Shown one piece after another: positions 1 through 10,209 of a stretch of 64,000 nt of DNA. A model generated the notes under the pieces. The model was not told the DNA's origin and searched no databases. It worked only from the letters and a program-made list of their open reading frames with translations. How positions within the stretch are numbered: the first letter of the stretch is position 1; every line of letters starts with the position of its first letter. Location of the stretch: assembly GCA_004764695.1 (NCBI GenBank), contig SMSO01000007.1, forward strand, positions 1,805,270 to 1,869,269, written 5' to 3'. The position numbers were made by a program, and so were the translations under genes. The stretch comes from Schizochytrium sp. TIO01. Taxonomy: Eukaryota > Sar > Bigyra > Thraustochytrida > Thraustochytriidae.

Positions 1-1
1 T

Positions 2-235
2 ATTTACAAGCGTCTCTTCCGGATCTTCGCCATCATGTACCACAGGCACTTCCACGTCTTCGAAGAGCTCGAAGCACAGGCACACCTTAACACCTGCTTC
101 AAGCACTTTCTGTTCTTTTGCCTGCGCTACGACCTCGTTGAGGACAAGGAGCTCCTTGCACTTGAGGGCCCCGTGAAGCGTCTTAAGCAGGAGTACAAGG
201 ACCAGGAGCTTGAGGGCGAGCACGTGATGGATTAG
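2..235 (+). CDS. MOB1: MOB kinase activator 1-like, C-terminal part (5' end outside window)
   Basis: The open frame is already running at base 2 and stops at 233-235, leaving about 77 residues. The peptide contains YKRLFRIFAIMYHRHF, then EAQAHLNTCFKHFLFF and the tail ELLALEGPVKRL. This matches the end of the MOB1/phocein fold, where human MOB1 has a similar KRLFR..YHQHF and AHLNTSFKHF. MOB1 proteins bind and activate NDR/LATS-type AGC kinases in the Hippo and mitotic-exit pathways. The zinc-binding and kinase-binding parts lie upstream, outside the window. The last 15 or so residues are charged and extend slightly past the usual MOB1 end. The gene converges on the thermospermine synthase gene, with about 860 nt between their stops. 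The family is clear; the exact paralogue (MOB1 versus MOB2-4) is not proven from this fragment. Confidence 0.85.
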   Translation: MYKRLFRIFAIMYHRHFHVFEELEAQAHLNTCFKHFLFFCLRYDLVEDKELLALEGPVKRLKQEYKDQELEGEHVMD

Positions 236-1094
236 ATCATAACCCGGCCGGACCCAATCTTAGAGTCATCATCCCATTGCAGGCTTCTGCAACACTGCCC
301 ACCTCTTCGCGGCGGATTTCCTCCTCGCCCTTGATATACTTATCACCACTGCGGCTCCTGTTGATTTCTCCTAAGTACTAGAGATCCGTCTTCCTCTTTT
401 GTTGACCTCCAAAGATGTAAAAGTCTCAAATCGAAAAGAGCATACATCGAAGAAAGGAGGAGCACGGATTGCTCCGCTGTCATCCTGTCCCTTGGCTGTG
501 CGCGCCTCTGCCTCTTTACCCAAGAAATACGCGCCCCAGTCGGCGACTTTTTGTTGTGTCCCCCCTACTGCATGAACTTTTCCAAAAAAAAAAATGGCGT
601 TGTATAAATGCTGCCTTGCGATTGATTGACTTTCGTGACTAAAAATCATTTTTTGTTTAATCTCACTCCAATCTTTCCCTAATTTCGATACATGTCTTAT
701 TGGAAAAGAGTTTGAAGGTGATTCCTGGTCTCTTGTATGTCTTGATGATTATTAGCAGGTTTAGTAGGAGAAGTTGCATATATGGGGAAGCAAATCCTTC
801 AGAAAAAAATAAAAAATCAAGATACAGAACTCAACGTCAACATAGAAGTTGAACAAGATCAAAGACCAACAGATGCAAGGTTAATTTCAATATTCTGAGT
901 GAATAGACTGGCTTAAACGGGCCAACTTTTGGCACCTCCCCAAAATATCACATTCACATTGCTTCGCCAATGTTTTTGTTTGTACTATGGAAACATAGCT
1001 TCACAAAAAATCATTGTCCAGCAGAGAAAATAACAAGTGCAACGAAAATATGAAAACGATCAAGCAAAAGGTGGGACAGGAAATGTAAGAAAGT
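236..1094. other. Convergent 3' spacer
   Basis: This AT-rich spacer lies between the stop codons of MOB1 (+) and the thermospermine synthase (-), so it should hold both 3' untranslated regions. A 92-codon open frame on the minus strand (371-649) resembles nothing I know and crosses an A-run near 586-595; I treat it as chance. I see no RNA gene or repeat. Confidence 0.5.
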
Positions 1095-2333
1095 TTAGCT
1101 GGAGTACATGAAGACAGGGTTGTCAATGGTCATGACACGGTCCTCCTCTTCGCAATGCTGGCGAATCTCCTTGGGGAGGCCAGTGAGACCACGGAAGGCC
1201 GTACCATCGAGGAAGCGCATGCCCTTCATGCCGCCCTTGATGCGCTTCTCAATCTCCTGGTTAAACTCATCAACGTCACGGTTGAGAGCGGCCTTCTTGG
1301 CCTCAGCAGCGTCACCCTCAGCAGCAAAGGCAAGGTTGAAGCCCCAGTTGCAGCCGAAGGAGGGCACGTCAACAGCGTACGGGATGACGACATCGAAGGC
1401 AGATCTCAGGGTGCTGTGGATGACAGTGAAGCACTCCTCCTTAGCGTTGTAGACGGCTCCGGGACCAGACTGAGTCACGAAGATACCACCGGGGTTAAGC
1501 TTGGTCTGAACAAAGTTGTAGAACTCGTTGGTGTACAGCTTGTAGCCAGGGCCAGCCTCGATCGGGTCGCAGATATCCATGATAACAATGTCAAAGGTCT
1601 CGTCAGTGTCCTCAAGCCACTGCTTAGCGTCCTGGTAGAAGACTTCGAAGCGGGAATCCTCGTAAGCACCACCGTTCCACTCGGGGAGCTGCTCGCGGCA
1701 GATATCACAGGCAACCTCATCAATATCAACCATGACACAGCGTTCGACACTCTCGTGGCGCAGGACCTCGCGGGCGGTGGCGAACTCACCACCACCACCG
1801 ATGAAGACCTTCTTGGGGTTCTTGTGCAAGAGCATGGCAGGGTGCACGAGGGACTCGTGGTAGATGTGCTCGTCAGCCTCAGCGCTCTGCGTCTGGCCGT
1901 CCATAACAAGGGTGCGTCCGAACTGGTTGGTGCGAATGACCTGAACACGCTGGAATGAAGACCGGGCATCAAAGCTAATTTCCTGAAGGGCGAGCTCCAC
2001 GCGGAAGACCTCGGTGAGGCCCTCCTTGAACCAGAAGGCTTCACGCTCCTCGGCACGCTCCTCGTCGCTGGTGGTTACGGTGTTGCCATCCTCGGGGGCC
2101 TTGGGGGCGGGGGTGGACTTGGCGCAGCAAGAAGAAGAAGAAGAAGAAGAAGTAGCGGGAGAGGCCGAAGGGGCGAAGGGGCACTTCTTCTTTTGGATGC
2201 TGCCAAAGAGACACTGGCTGAAGGTCTTACCCTGGAAGACGCTGCGGACGTGGCCAGCCACGAAGATGCCAAACACGAGGCCGGCAGCGACGCCGACGGC
2301 CAGCTGGGAGTTGACTTGAACGCGGACCTCCAT
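1095..2333 (-). CDS. ACL5: Thermospermine/spermidine synthase family, N-terminally membrane-anchored
   Basis: This 412-residue aminopropyltransferase transfers the aminopropyl group of decarboxylated SAM to a polyamine. Residues 145-167 carry the family signature (DGQTQSAEADEHIYHESLVH). The SAM-binding motif is at about 177-184 (FIGGGGEF, where relatives have GGGEG), followed by VDID at 202-205 and MDICDPIEAGPGYKLYT at 252-268. The DPIE.GP.Y.LYT wording is that of ACL5-type thermospermine synthases rather than classical spermidine synthases. The N-terminus is unusual: a hydrophobic stretch at about 10-28 (VGVAAGLVFGIFVAGHV), then a low-complexity Ser/Cys/Pro linker at 52-80 encoded partly by a trinucleotide run. 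This predicts a membrane anchor or targeting peptide. The ATG at 2331-2333 is the first Met before the hydrophobic segment. Thermospermine versus spermidine as product is inferred from motif wording only. Confidence 0.85.
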   Translation of the reverse strand: MEVRVQVNSQLAVGVAAGLVFGIFVAGHVRSVFQGKTFSQCLFGSIQKKKCPFAPSASPATSSSSSSSCCAKSTPAPKAPEDGNTVTTSDEERAEEREAFWFKEGLTEVFRVELALQEISFDARSSFQRVQVIRTNQFGRTLVMDGQTQSAEADEHIYHESLVHPAMLLHKNPKKVFIGGGGEFATAREVLRHESVERCVMVDIDEVACDICREQLPEWNGGAYEDSRFEVFYQDAKQWLEDTDETFDIVIMDICDPIEAGPGYKLYTNEFYNFVQTKLNPGGIFVTQSGPGAVYNAKEECFTVIHSTLRSAFDVVIPYAVDVPSFGCNWGFNLAFAAEGDAAEAKKAALNRDVDEFNQEIEKRIKGGMKGMRFLDGTAFRGLTGLPKEIRQHCEEEDRVMTIDNPVFMYSS

Positions 2334-4549
2334 GATCTCGACGAGATGGGGAAGTCAGAAATCCACAAAGTGATTAAGGTTTGTTTGTTTGTCTGTTTGT
2401 TTGTTTGTCTGTCTCTCCTTCGTCTGTTAAGCTCGTGGACCAGGACTGCTAGTGATACATAGTCTCCCGCGTAGTAGTCCCTGGTCTTCTCCATATCTGG
2501 TGGCTTTGCTCTGAAAAGGCATTTTTGATGGGTACGATGAGATGCTTTGGAGAAGAGAAACCCAGTCTTGCTCGTGCTAATGGCGATGATGGGCCTCGCT
2601 CGCGTCCCTGATTTCTTACGAGAGATTGCCGATGAAAACCAAAGTCTCCTCAAAGTGAAGGTATCGAACACGACTTGGGCGGAGCTGTAGGTGCTCGTTT
2701 TGTCATATGAGCGTAGAAGAAAAGTAGGCCTGGACCAGTGCTTTTTAATCCCAACTTCTTTACATAAATGGGGTAGTGCTTTCTTTCCACATCAGAGTCG
2801 TCACGTCCGAAGCTTTCTGTGACCAGAGATCTCAAGGTGCCTAAGCAGAGTCTCAAGCGTCAGCGGCTTCATCAGCTTGGAGCAGAGGGCCTGCTTAGAC
2901 TGCTCGTCTCTTTGAGTTGCCTTTATTTTCTGCTCTAGCCCTCTCATTGAACTAAGCATCAGGACGCCTCAGCTCCAATCAATCGCCAGAGGTGACAGAT
3001 CCCATTTGTCGTTCCCGCGAGGTACTGGATTCTGGATGGCGAGAGTCCCATGAATGTCAGAATGAGAAAGAGATTCTGAAGGTAGAAGGTAAGGTGAAAA
3101 GTGGAGAAAACCTGGAGAAGAAGACGATTCGAAAAGTGGAAAGTATCGAGATACAGAAGAAGTCGTCGTAGAGAATAAATAGTCCTGGTCTTGGAATACT
3201 AACCATGATGGACTGACTCACTGATAAAGCGGGATAGGATGTATATTCGATGAAAGGAGAAGAGATAAATCAGCCTGACAGGTTGAAGGAGATTGAGGAC
3301 TAAAGGACTTACGAATGGACACGATGCTTCTGGTAAGATTGGTCCAAGCCAATTGCAATCTAAAGTTAAATTTAAGTTCTAGTGCAAGAACATACATCTT
3401 TATGGTGATAAGGACCAATTCATTCCTAAATTTGCCGCACTTCTTATGTTAAGTTCTATGAATAAAATGCAAAACTGTAATTAAAGGAAAAACCAATACA
3501 TTACTGTGCTACTGTTGAACTCCATCGGGGCATCACAATTCCACAAAGTTTTCAAGTTTCAATCGATCGAAGGAGCCAAAGAGGTCAATGCTGACTTTTG
3601 GGTTCTAATTTTTGTCAGCTTAATTACACACCGTACCGACTCAAATGAAATCCCTCTTCATATGAATGCTTGCTCGTTTTCTTAAACTGCATGAGTTTCG
3701 AGCAATTGTATGCTTAGCCTTGTTTAAACTATCTTATAAAGTAAAGTTTGAGAGACTCGTGGTGAACGAACGTTTTTTTATTAATCTACAAACAGTTGAC
3801 CTTTATTAACTGTGAATATTATTTTAATTCTTGAAAAGCTACTCCTCACCTTTTTGGCCACTCATCAAAGCTTAGATGTTCCGCCCCTTTCGTGCAGACC
3901 TCCTTTTGTCTCCCTTTATCCATTCCGCTTTCCTCAGTGCGCTTGAAAGTTTCTTTTGGCTGTTACCAGCCGCATTACGATTGCCCCAATTGAAATATTG
4001 AGAAGATAAAAGATAGGTGCGAAAGCAGCGTTTATTTTGAATTAGGTGTAGCTATGTAATCTTAGTGATTGGCCAAGCTCTCGTTGAGCTTTCGAGGCGA
4101 CAAACTCACAATCTCCACAACCGAGCTTTCGCGCTTGGCGCGAGCAGGGAGAACCGCGAGGCGTCGTGGTGGACGTACATCGGGGTGCAAACCGCCTGCC
4201 GCGAGAGCGAGCAGCTCTGCAAGAGCACAGAGTGGTGTGCCGTTTACCGACAACTCAGATCTTCTGTTTAGCTTCTTCTTCGCCTTCAGGGTTAGGTGCG
4301 GCGGACTTCGTGCTTGTGCTCGTGACTTGTGAAAGAAGGGTCGCTTGCTCCACCTCGGTGACCTTTAGGAAAGGTCAAAAGAGTGGAATTGGTGAGCTCT
4401 GGAATCCTTGTGTTTGCAGGAGGGTTGATTTCTTGGAAAGCATAACATAGTAGCAACGAAGGCAGTTGTGTTCAGTCAAATCGTAGCTAGGGTCCAATAA
4501 AACTGTTGACGAAGGTAGATTAAACTTAACTTTAGGTTCTTAAGGCAGG
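2334..4549. other. Divergent intergenic region
   Basis: About 2.2 kb separate the divergent start codons of the thermospermine synthase (-) and the capping enzyme (+), so both promoters should lie here. A TTTG/TCTG run (about 2380-2413) sits in the presumed 5' leader of the minus-strand gene. A GC-rich pocket at 4060-4350 contains short open frames on both strands, none recognisable. On the minus strand about 4257-4350 reads as an open segment ending in a stop, with an upstream pyrimidine-rich AG, and could be a stray exon. No RNA gene was seen. Confidence 0.4.
2380..2413. repeat. TTTG/TCTG microsatellite
   Basis: Tetranucleotide run, TTTG interrupted by TCTG, about 45-80 nt upstream of the thermospermine synthase start codon. 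On the sense strand of that gene it reads as an A-rich CAAA/CAGA leader. Confidence 0.8.
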
Positions 4550-7258
4550 ATGAGCAGTGCGCATGTTGTAGACGTGACCCATACACGGGAGTCTTTGCTA
4601 GGCGAGGAGGTTTTGGCTCTGTTCGACAAGAGATGTGGCCAGCTGATGATGAAGATCTTAGAGGAGCGCGAAGGTCCCGCACAGGCGAACCCTGATGATA
4701 GCGTCATTGAAATTGAGGCACGTACGGGTGTGAAGGAAAACAACAATTTCGTCCCTGGCGTTAGCAAATCTTTTTTTAGGAGCATGCTCGATTATTTCCT
4801 CAAAAAAGAGAAGAGTGGCACATGGCTTAGAGCTGACGATCGCTCTAAGAAAGTAGGATTTAAACACTCTGATCATGTAGATGTGACCTTTGAGGATGAT
4901 ATCAGGGTTACTGTGAAACTTATTCGGGACTCAAACGAAAGAGTCAGAGATATAGAGGTCCAGGAAGTGATTACGAAACGCAAACTTGGTAAACCAGTTG
5001 ACTTTGTTGTGCGGGCCCCACAGCACGGTGATAAAATTCATTTACGCATCGGAAACGCTGTTGAAGAACGTGTTGCAGAGAACTCATCCGCCTATTTAAC
5101 CCATGTCAAGGCTGCCAAGCGTGCGATCTTAGATGCTTTTAATGTATCTACGCGTGTAAAGGTCCTCGGGGGCATCGATCTCACCCTACGCAAAGAAGCT
5201 CCACCCGTATATCTATTCTTTCCTACGAATGGGGAATCGCTTGCTCGAGGACCCATGGGCTTTGATGATCCTTTGTATACGATGGCCTCTCGCCATGAAG
5301 ATATGCTTGATGTTCGCATTGCAGGCCAGTTAAAGTGGACACTTCTGCAACCTTCAAATTTGCCAGGCTGCAAGGGCCGGCCAGATGCAATCCTACGTGA
5401 CAAAAAGACACTAGACCCCAAAATCAACCTTACCAACCTTCCTGGTTGTATTGACCTTGGCCATGGTAATATGTACGCTGCTTATGCCTGTCAGTATATT
5501 ATTCGCGTCCCTCTCACAGATGTTTTGTGCGGCCACGGCAAGTTTGCGAAGGACACAGTTGTCGAGGAACCTGACATGGATGATGAGCGTGACATGCCGG
5601 CTGTTAAAGTGTTCCGTCGCAAGATTCGTTGGTCATTTGAGTTGAGACACAATCAGCATTTGGACATGACCGAGACGCGCCAATCTAGTAACCTCAATAC
5701 ACTCGATCATGAGACGCCAGTCTTTGAAGTTGAGCTCGAAAAAACACTGTCTTCGACGGGGTGTCGTAACAGGTCCCTCAACGAGCTTGCTGTTGATCTC
5801 CGTGCGCATACTCTCGCAGACGAGTTTCTGGTGGATATTGCAAGTCGCATTTATGGCCACGCGCTGCCTCCGCTTGCCTTAGATAAGGTACCCCGGCGCT
5901 GGCGTGATCAAGCTGAAAAGGATAAGACTCGCGTGAAAAGATTTGGTTCTGATCTTGAACAAGCCGATGAGCGCGCCAAGGATTCATATAAAGATGCTAT
6001 GCAACTTGATGCTCCTGAACTCGCCGACCAGAAAGGTACCGCTGGGTTTTACAATAAGCTCGACCGTTCTTCTGATGCAAAGCGCTGCGACAGTCTCATC
6101 TATCATTTGCGTTGCCTCAACAACTTTGTGAAAAATGTTGTTATTAAGGAAGCACTTGCTCGGTCCTTAGAAAACTCAGTTCGCGAACCCGGTAGTGGAA
6201 TCCATGTCCTTGATCTAGCGTGTGGTAAGGGAGCCGATATGCGTAAGATAATGAGTGCCGCTAAGTCACTGAAGGTCCGTATTGATCAATACGTAGGTGT
6301 GGATATTGCTCGCAACTCACTGGAAGATGCAGTGAGTCGCCTAGACTCGATGCCTGCAAAGCAACGCCCCAATTTTCGCATTCAATACGTGGAGGCTGAC
6401 CTCGGTCAACATTTTCTCAGTTCGGAGCCAGATAGCGAAAACGACTTCAAATTGCTGGAACAATGGGACAGTCAAACTCAAACTTGGACAAAACAACCAC
6501 CTAGTCGAACAATACCGTTGTCCAGTCGCTTTGATTTGGTAACGATGCAGTTTTCCATGCATTACATGTTTCAAAACTATGAACGTGCCCATCACTTTTT
6601 CTCTACACTCAGCCAGCATATGCGCCCTGGTAGTGTTTTCATCGCAACCACTGTATATGCGGATGAAATGGTAAGCAAGTTAATGCAAGCTGGCCCTGGC
6701 GAAACTTCATTCTCTATTAAGGATGGTTTTGGTGTTGAAACTTGCAGAGTTCAGTTTGACCCTAATTTTCTTTCTCAGTTTAAACCAGGCGATGTAGACG
6801 GCGATGCTAACATGGAAGATGCTGAGGCTAACAAACCTGATGAAATGATGGGAATTCGTTATACCTTTACATTGTTAGATGGTGAGTCTGATGATGCACA
6901 AGCTGTTAACGCTCCTGAATGGCTTGTCCCTCAGGCTTTGTTAGTAAAGGTTGCTACAGCTCACAATTTTAACCTTGTGCGATATGAACGCTTGCCCAAC
7001 TGCGCTTCTCGCCACATCAACTATGACGGAAATCGCTCGGATGCTCTGTATCGACACATGAATGTGCTTAATCATCGTGGCACAGTATCTGGTCCCGAGT
7101 GGGACATCGCGTCCCTCTATGTGGTTGTGGAGCTTCAGAAAGAGGAGAAACCAACACATGTGCGACAAGCTATTGCCCGCCTGAAAGAGCGCGTTGCAGA
7201 CTATAAGGATCTCTCCGCCGCAGAGAAACAGCGTCTGCTTGATAGCATTATGAAATAA
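4550..7258 (+). CDS. mRNA capping: Cet1-like RNA triphosphatase fused to cap (guanine-N7) methyltransferase
   Basis: This 902-residue protein joins two capping activities. The N-terminal half looks like a tunnel-type (TTM/Cet1) RNA 5'-triphosphatase. A first acidic strand at 52-58 (VIEIEAR) would supply metal-binding glutamates, and the closing strands at about 357-398 include RRKIRWSFELR and FEVELE with three alternating Glu. The C-terminal half (about 498-900) is an Abd1-like cap guanine-N7 methyltransferase: FYNKLDRSSDAKR, the SAM motif VLDLACGKGAD at 553-563, YVGVDIA at 581-587, and QFSMHYMF at 667-674, matching the FALHYSF motif of the family. I see no KxDG motif or other guanylyltransferase domain, so GMP transfer would need a separate protein. 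It should act in the nucleus on nascent transcripts. The frame is uninterrupted and the first ATG precedes the conserved fold. The methyltransferase assignment is firm; the triphosphatase rests on motif spacing. Confidence 0.85.
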   Translation: MSSAHVVDVTHTRESLLGEEVLALFDKRCGQLMMKILEEREGPAQANPDDSVIEIEARTGVKENNNFVPGVSKSFFRSMLDYFLKKEKSGTWLRADDRSKKVGFKHSDHVDVTFEDDIRVTVKLIRDSNERVRDIEVQEVITKRKLGKPVDFVVRAPQHGDKIHLRIGNAVEERVAENSSAYLTHVKAAKRAILDAFNVSTRVKVLGGIDLTLRKEAPPVYLFFPTNGESLARGPMGFDDPLYTMASRHEDMLDVRIAGQLKWTLLQPSNLPGCKGRPDAILRDKKTLDPKINLTNLPGCIDLGHGNMYAAYACQYIIRVPLTDVLCGHGKFAKDTVVEEPDMDDERDMPAVKVFRRKIRWSFELRHNQHLDMTETRQSSNLNTLDHETPVFEVELEKTLSSTGCRNRSLNELAVDLRAHTLADEFLVDIASRIYGHALPPLALDKVPRRWRDQAEKDKTRVKRFGSDLEQADERAKDSYKDAMQLDAPELADQKGTAGFYNKLDRSSDAKRCDSLIYHLRCLNNFVKNVVIKEALARSLENSVREPGSGIHVLDLACGKGADMRKIMSAAKSLKVRIDQYVGVDIARNSLEDAVSRLDSMPAKQRPNFRIQYVEADLGQHFLSSEPDSENDFKLLEQWDSQTQTWTKQPPSRTIPLSSRFDLVTMQFSMHYMFQNYERAHHFFSTLSQHMRPGSVFIATTVYADEMVSKLMQAGPGETSFSIKDGFGVETCRVQFDPNFLSQFKPGDVDGDANMEDAEANKPDEMMGIRYTFTLLDGESDDAQAVNAPEWLVPQALLVKVATAHNFNLVRYERLPNCASRHINYDGNRSDALYRHMNVLNHRGTVSGPEWDIASLYVVVELQKEEKPTHVRQAIARLKERVADYKDLSAAEKQRLLDSIMK

Positions 7259-7809
7259 AGTGTGGACGATACTAGTTTATGAAGATCGTAAATGAGAATT
7301 GAAAAGGAAACTTATTATTAAAGCGGGGCTTGATTTTTGCCGACGACGCTATCTTTACTGTTCATGTCAATCTTCGTTTGTAAAACAAAACAAATTAAAG
7401 TTAAAATTAAGGATCCTCCAGTCCGTTTTATTTTCTTAACCACAGAATTCATTTCTAGAAACTTTAGGTGGGTCTAATTCTCGCGCTGATTTTGAGCTGT
7501 GGTGTGGTGTGTTGTTTTTCCTCTGTCCTTGAACAAGATATAACTTGTGAATGTCTTTTCAATTTTGTATAGTTGAAGAAGCCCTAGGTATTGATTTCTT
7601 TTGTTTAAAGTCAAATACATATCTCTTCCTCTCTATATATAGATTAGTACAGTCTACGAAAGTGTGCGCTAAAATTTGGTAATTATGCCCAGTTTCAGTA
7701 TAAAGTCTGACTAAATAAGCTTTGCTTACATGAATTTTATATGAGATAACAGGATATTAAGGTGATCAGATGATTGGTTCTATGCTGAAGAGTTTCTCGT
7801 TAAAAAAAA
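7259..7809. other. Convergent 3' spacer
   Basis: This 551-nt AT-rich gap lies between the stops of the capping gene (+) and the F-box/LRR gene (-). It should contain both 3' untranslated regions. I see no gene or repeat of note. Confidence 0.5.
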
Positions 7810-10209
7810 TCATGCCATTACCGAAAAGGCTAAGGACTGAAACTGAAGGTCAATGCGCTGGTGTTGGGTATCATCAATTCTCAATTCTTCAAGAGCGACA
7901 GGAAGCCATCTGAGTTTTGCCAACTCTAGCGGAGGAAGCTGAAGAGCCCCACGAAGAAATATCTTACGTAAAGAAAAGTGACTTCGCATGCTGAAGAGTT
8001 TAGAAATCTTGGAGCACCATGAAAGATCTACTACTTCGAGTGACGTGCAGTCTTCAAGAGGACTTACATCATGGATGCCACTACACATGGTTAAATAAAC
8101 TTCACGCAAATTGCGACAAGACCGAAGAATTTCAATACTGCGGAGCTGTACACAGCGCTTAATATCTAAATAGACTAGAGATTTGGCACAAGCTGCAAGG
8201 CCCGAGAGATCCATTAAACGCACGCCACTTCGAATTGTCACACGCTCCAGTATACATGAGGAATCGAAGTGTGGGAGAGACGTAAGACTCCCATTCGCTG
8301 AGAGATCCAACGTACGGCAACGTTTGGCGCGAACAACTGGCTCAAATGCTGAAAGTTTTAGGCTGCCCGACAGAACAAGGGTGTGCAAATCGCGAAAACA
8401 TGGAGAACTTACGGACGTGAGTGCACTGCAGCCCTTAAGTGTAAAGGAGCGCAGCCCGCAACCTCCTCCTTGGTGTGTCCACGAGAGATTTGTCAGTGAA
8501 CGACACTCCACTAATGTGAGATAGTCGAGCCGCGAGAAGACTGCAAGTCGCGGCATTTTTTCTACGCGTTTGGCCTGCATGATTGAAAGATGACGTAGCG
8601 CATTCCCAGGGGCAAGGGCCTCAAGGCTTATTAAAGATTTACCTTGAAATTGGCGGATCTCCAATTCTCTCAATTTTGGCAGAAGAGGAAAACTGGTCAT
8701 TATGGTATCGTCAATTTCATCTTTGTTAGTTTGGAACGTCAACGTTAGGTGGCGCAAGTTTTCAAGACGCGTAAAAACTTGCGTATCAAAGGCCTCACCC
8801 ACGGTTGTCTCAAGTTTCTGTAAGTGTCGAAAACTTCTCGTGAGATCACAAATGGAGGTTAATCGAAGACGGATGCCTTCCAGGATAAGACTTCGACAAT
8901 GTGAGATTCCCATCCCGGCAGGAAAGGTGTCAAGGGTCCAAATTCCGACTGGGACGGTTATGTGTACAGAATCAATCTTTGTCAGGTAGCGGAGATGCAC
9001 AAGAGTACTATCTGAGTCACGATGGCTCGGCGGAAGCTTGAGCCGTCGAAAATTAATTCTAAGACTCATCATTCCAGGGGCCCAACATTTATGCTCGAGA
9101 ATCTCACGTGGGTGCCCTTCAACGGCCCAGAGATCTAAATACATAGTTTCAAGGCCAGCGCAGCCTTTTGCGAATTTGCAAAAGCCGGCTGTGCATGACG
9201 CAGTGACAAGTTCACATGAGGTCATCTTGAATGAACGTAAACGCGGATTTCCTGGGCCGAAGCGCTCTACTTTGGCATCGTGCAACGTAAAAGAGTGTAG
9301 ATTCGGTAAGCTATTGAGAAAGGTCAGGTCGACCACAGTGCCATTCCCGAGTAATGTGAGCCTTTGAAGCGTCTTCATCGCCGCAAGCGTTTCTGCAGCA
9401 AGTAACCAATCGCTTTCAATATCCACAGATAGAGCTAGAAGGTTCGGAAACTTTTCCTGTCGTAACTCCGCAAGCGCGCTTCGTGAGCATCCATGGAACT
9501 GTAGATTTCTCAGTTCGCCAAAGTCCTTCGCCATAGCTACCAAACTGTGAATTTTATGTCCCTTTTGGCACGCGATCCACAGTGTATCCATTCGCTCGCC
9601 TGCCATGAATTTATCAAGAATTCCTTGAAGTTGTTCCTTCGTAAGATCAATAGTTACGTCCGTAATTTTAAGTTTTCGTGCGATCGCTGCCGCTTGATCA
9701 GTCACAACTCCGAGTTGTGAGATTGCAGCCTGTGCAAAACGCAAATCCTCAGCGCAAGGGAACCTTTTTGCAAGTGCCGCAAGCTGAGTAGGTCGCAACA
9801 TTCTCATATGATTTATGACCAAAGACTGCACATGTGGCTCGGCTTCGTCACGAGACGATTCTGGGAAGCGCGCCAGTGAGAGTCTTCCTGTAGATCTTGG
9901 AATGTATGACACGCTGCCATCAGCATGACGCTGCTCCACCGCGGCACCCTCGAGGCCATCGACAACTCTCCCACGCACAACTGCGTTTGGGCCAAGACCA
10001 GCTGCCTCTTGACGCCACGAGCTACCACTGCGAGAGCCGGGGTATCGAGCTCGAGCTCGGATCTCCTGAATGGGTGTGAGCCAGATCTCGAGAGGCTCGC
10101 GATCTAAGTCGCGACGAAGACTCTGGCAAGTGCAACGAAGAGCTCGCAATCCTTCAAGGCTGACGAAGGGAGCCACGCTAATGGCGACATCCTCAAGGCA
10201 ACGTGGCAT
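7810..10209 (-). CDS. F-box-like leucine-rich-repeat protein
   Basis: This is a 799-residue protein in one frame. The first 40 or so residues (EDVAISVAPFVSLEGLRALR, then CTCQSLRRDL) resemble an F-box: a short helix pair followed by a cysteine-containing helix. From about residue 120 to the end there are many irregular leucine-rich repeats of 22-26 residues, such as LRHLTLTF, LRELEIRQF, LDYLTLVECRSLTNL, LRSFTLKGCSALTSV, LVYLDIKRCVQLRSI and LEVVDLSWCSKISKL. The C-terminal repeats have the cysteine-containing L..L.L..C form of the SCF substrate receptors. By analogy it would present a substrate to a cullin-RING ubiquitin ligase. No substrate can be named, and the F-box match is weak. It diverges from the DTD gene and converges with the capping gene. 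A role as a plain LRR scaffold is the alternative. Confidence 0.75.
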   Translation of the reverse strand: MPRCLEDVAISVAPFVSLEGLRALRCTCQSLRRDLDREPLEIWLTPIQEIRARARYPGSRSGSSWRQEAAGLGPNAVVRGRVVDGLEGAAVEQRHADGSVSYIPRSTGRLSLARFPESSRDEAEPHVQSLVINHMRMLRPTQLAALAKRFPCAEDLRFAQAAISQLGVVTDQAAAIARKLKITDVTIDLTKEQLQGILDKFMAGERMDTLWIACQKGHKIHSLVAMAKDFGELRNLQFHGCSRSALAELRQEKFPNLLALSVDIESDWLLAAETLAAMKTLQRLTLLGNGTVVDLTFLNSLPNLHSFTLHDAKVERFGPGNPRLRSFKMTSCELVTASCTAGFCKFAKGCAGLETMYLDLWAVEGHPREILEHKCWAPGMMSLRINFRRLKLPPSHRDSDSTLVHLRYLTKIDSVHITVPVGIWTLDTFPAGMGISHCRSLILEGIRLRLTSICDLTRSFRHLQKLETTVGEAFDTQVFTRLENLRHLTLTFQTNKDEIDDTIMTSFPLLPKLRELEIRQFQGKSLISLEALAPGNALRHLSIMQAKRVEKMPRLAVFSRLDYLTLVECRSLTNLSWTHQGGGCGLRSFTLKGCSALTSVSSPCFRDLHTLVLSGSLKLSAFEPVVRAKRCRTLDLSANGSLTSLPHFDSSCILERVTIRSGVRLMDLSGLAACAKSLVYLDIKRCVQLRSIEILRSCRNLREVYLTMCSGIHDVSPLEDCTSLEVVDLSWCSKISKLFSMRSHFSLRKIFLRGALQLPPLELAKLRWLPVALEELRIDDTQHQRIDLQFQSLAFSVMA

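Noticed and set aside
1155-1958. 267-codon plus-strand frame over the thermospermine synthase
   Set aside because: It is the antisense shadow of a conserved gene with strong third-position GC bias; its residues match no family.
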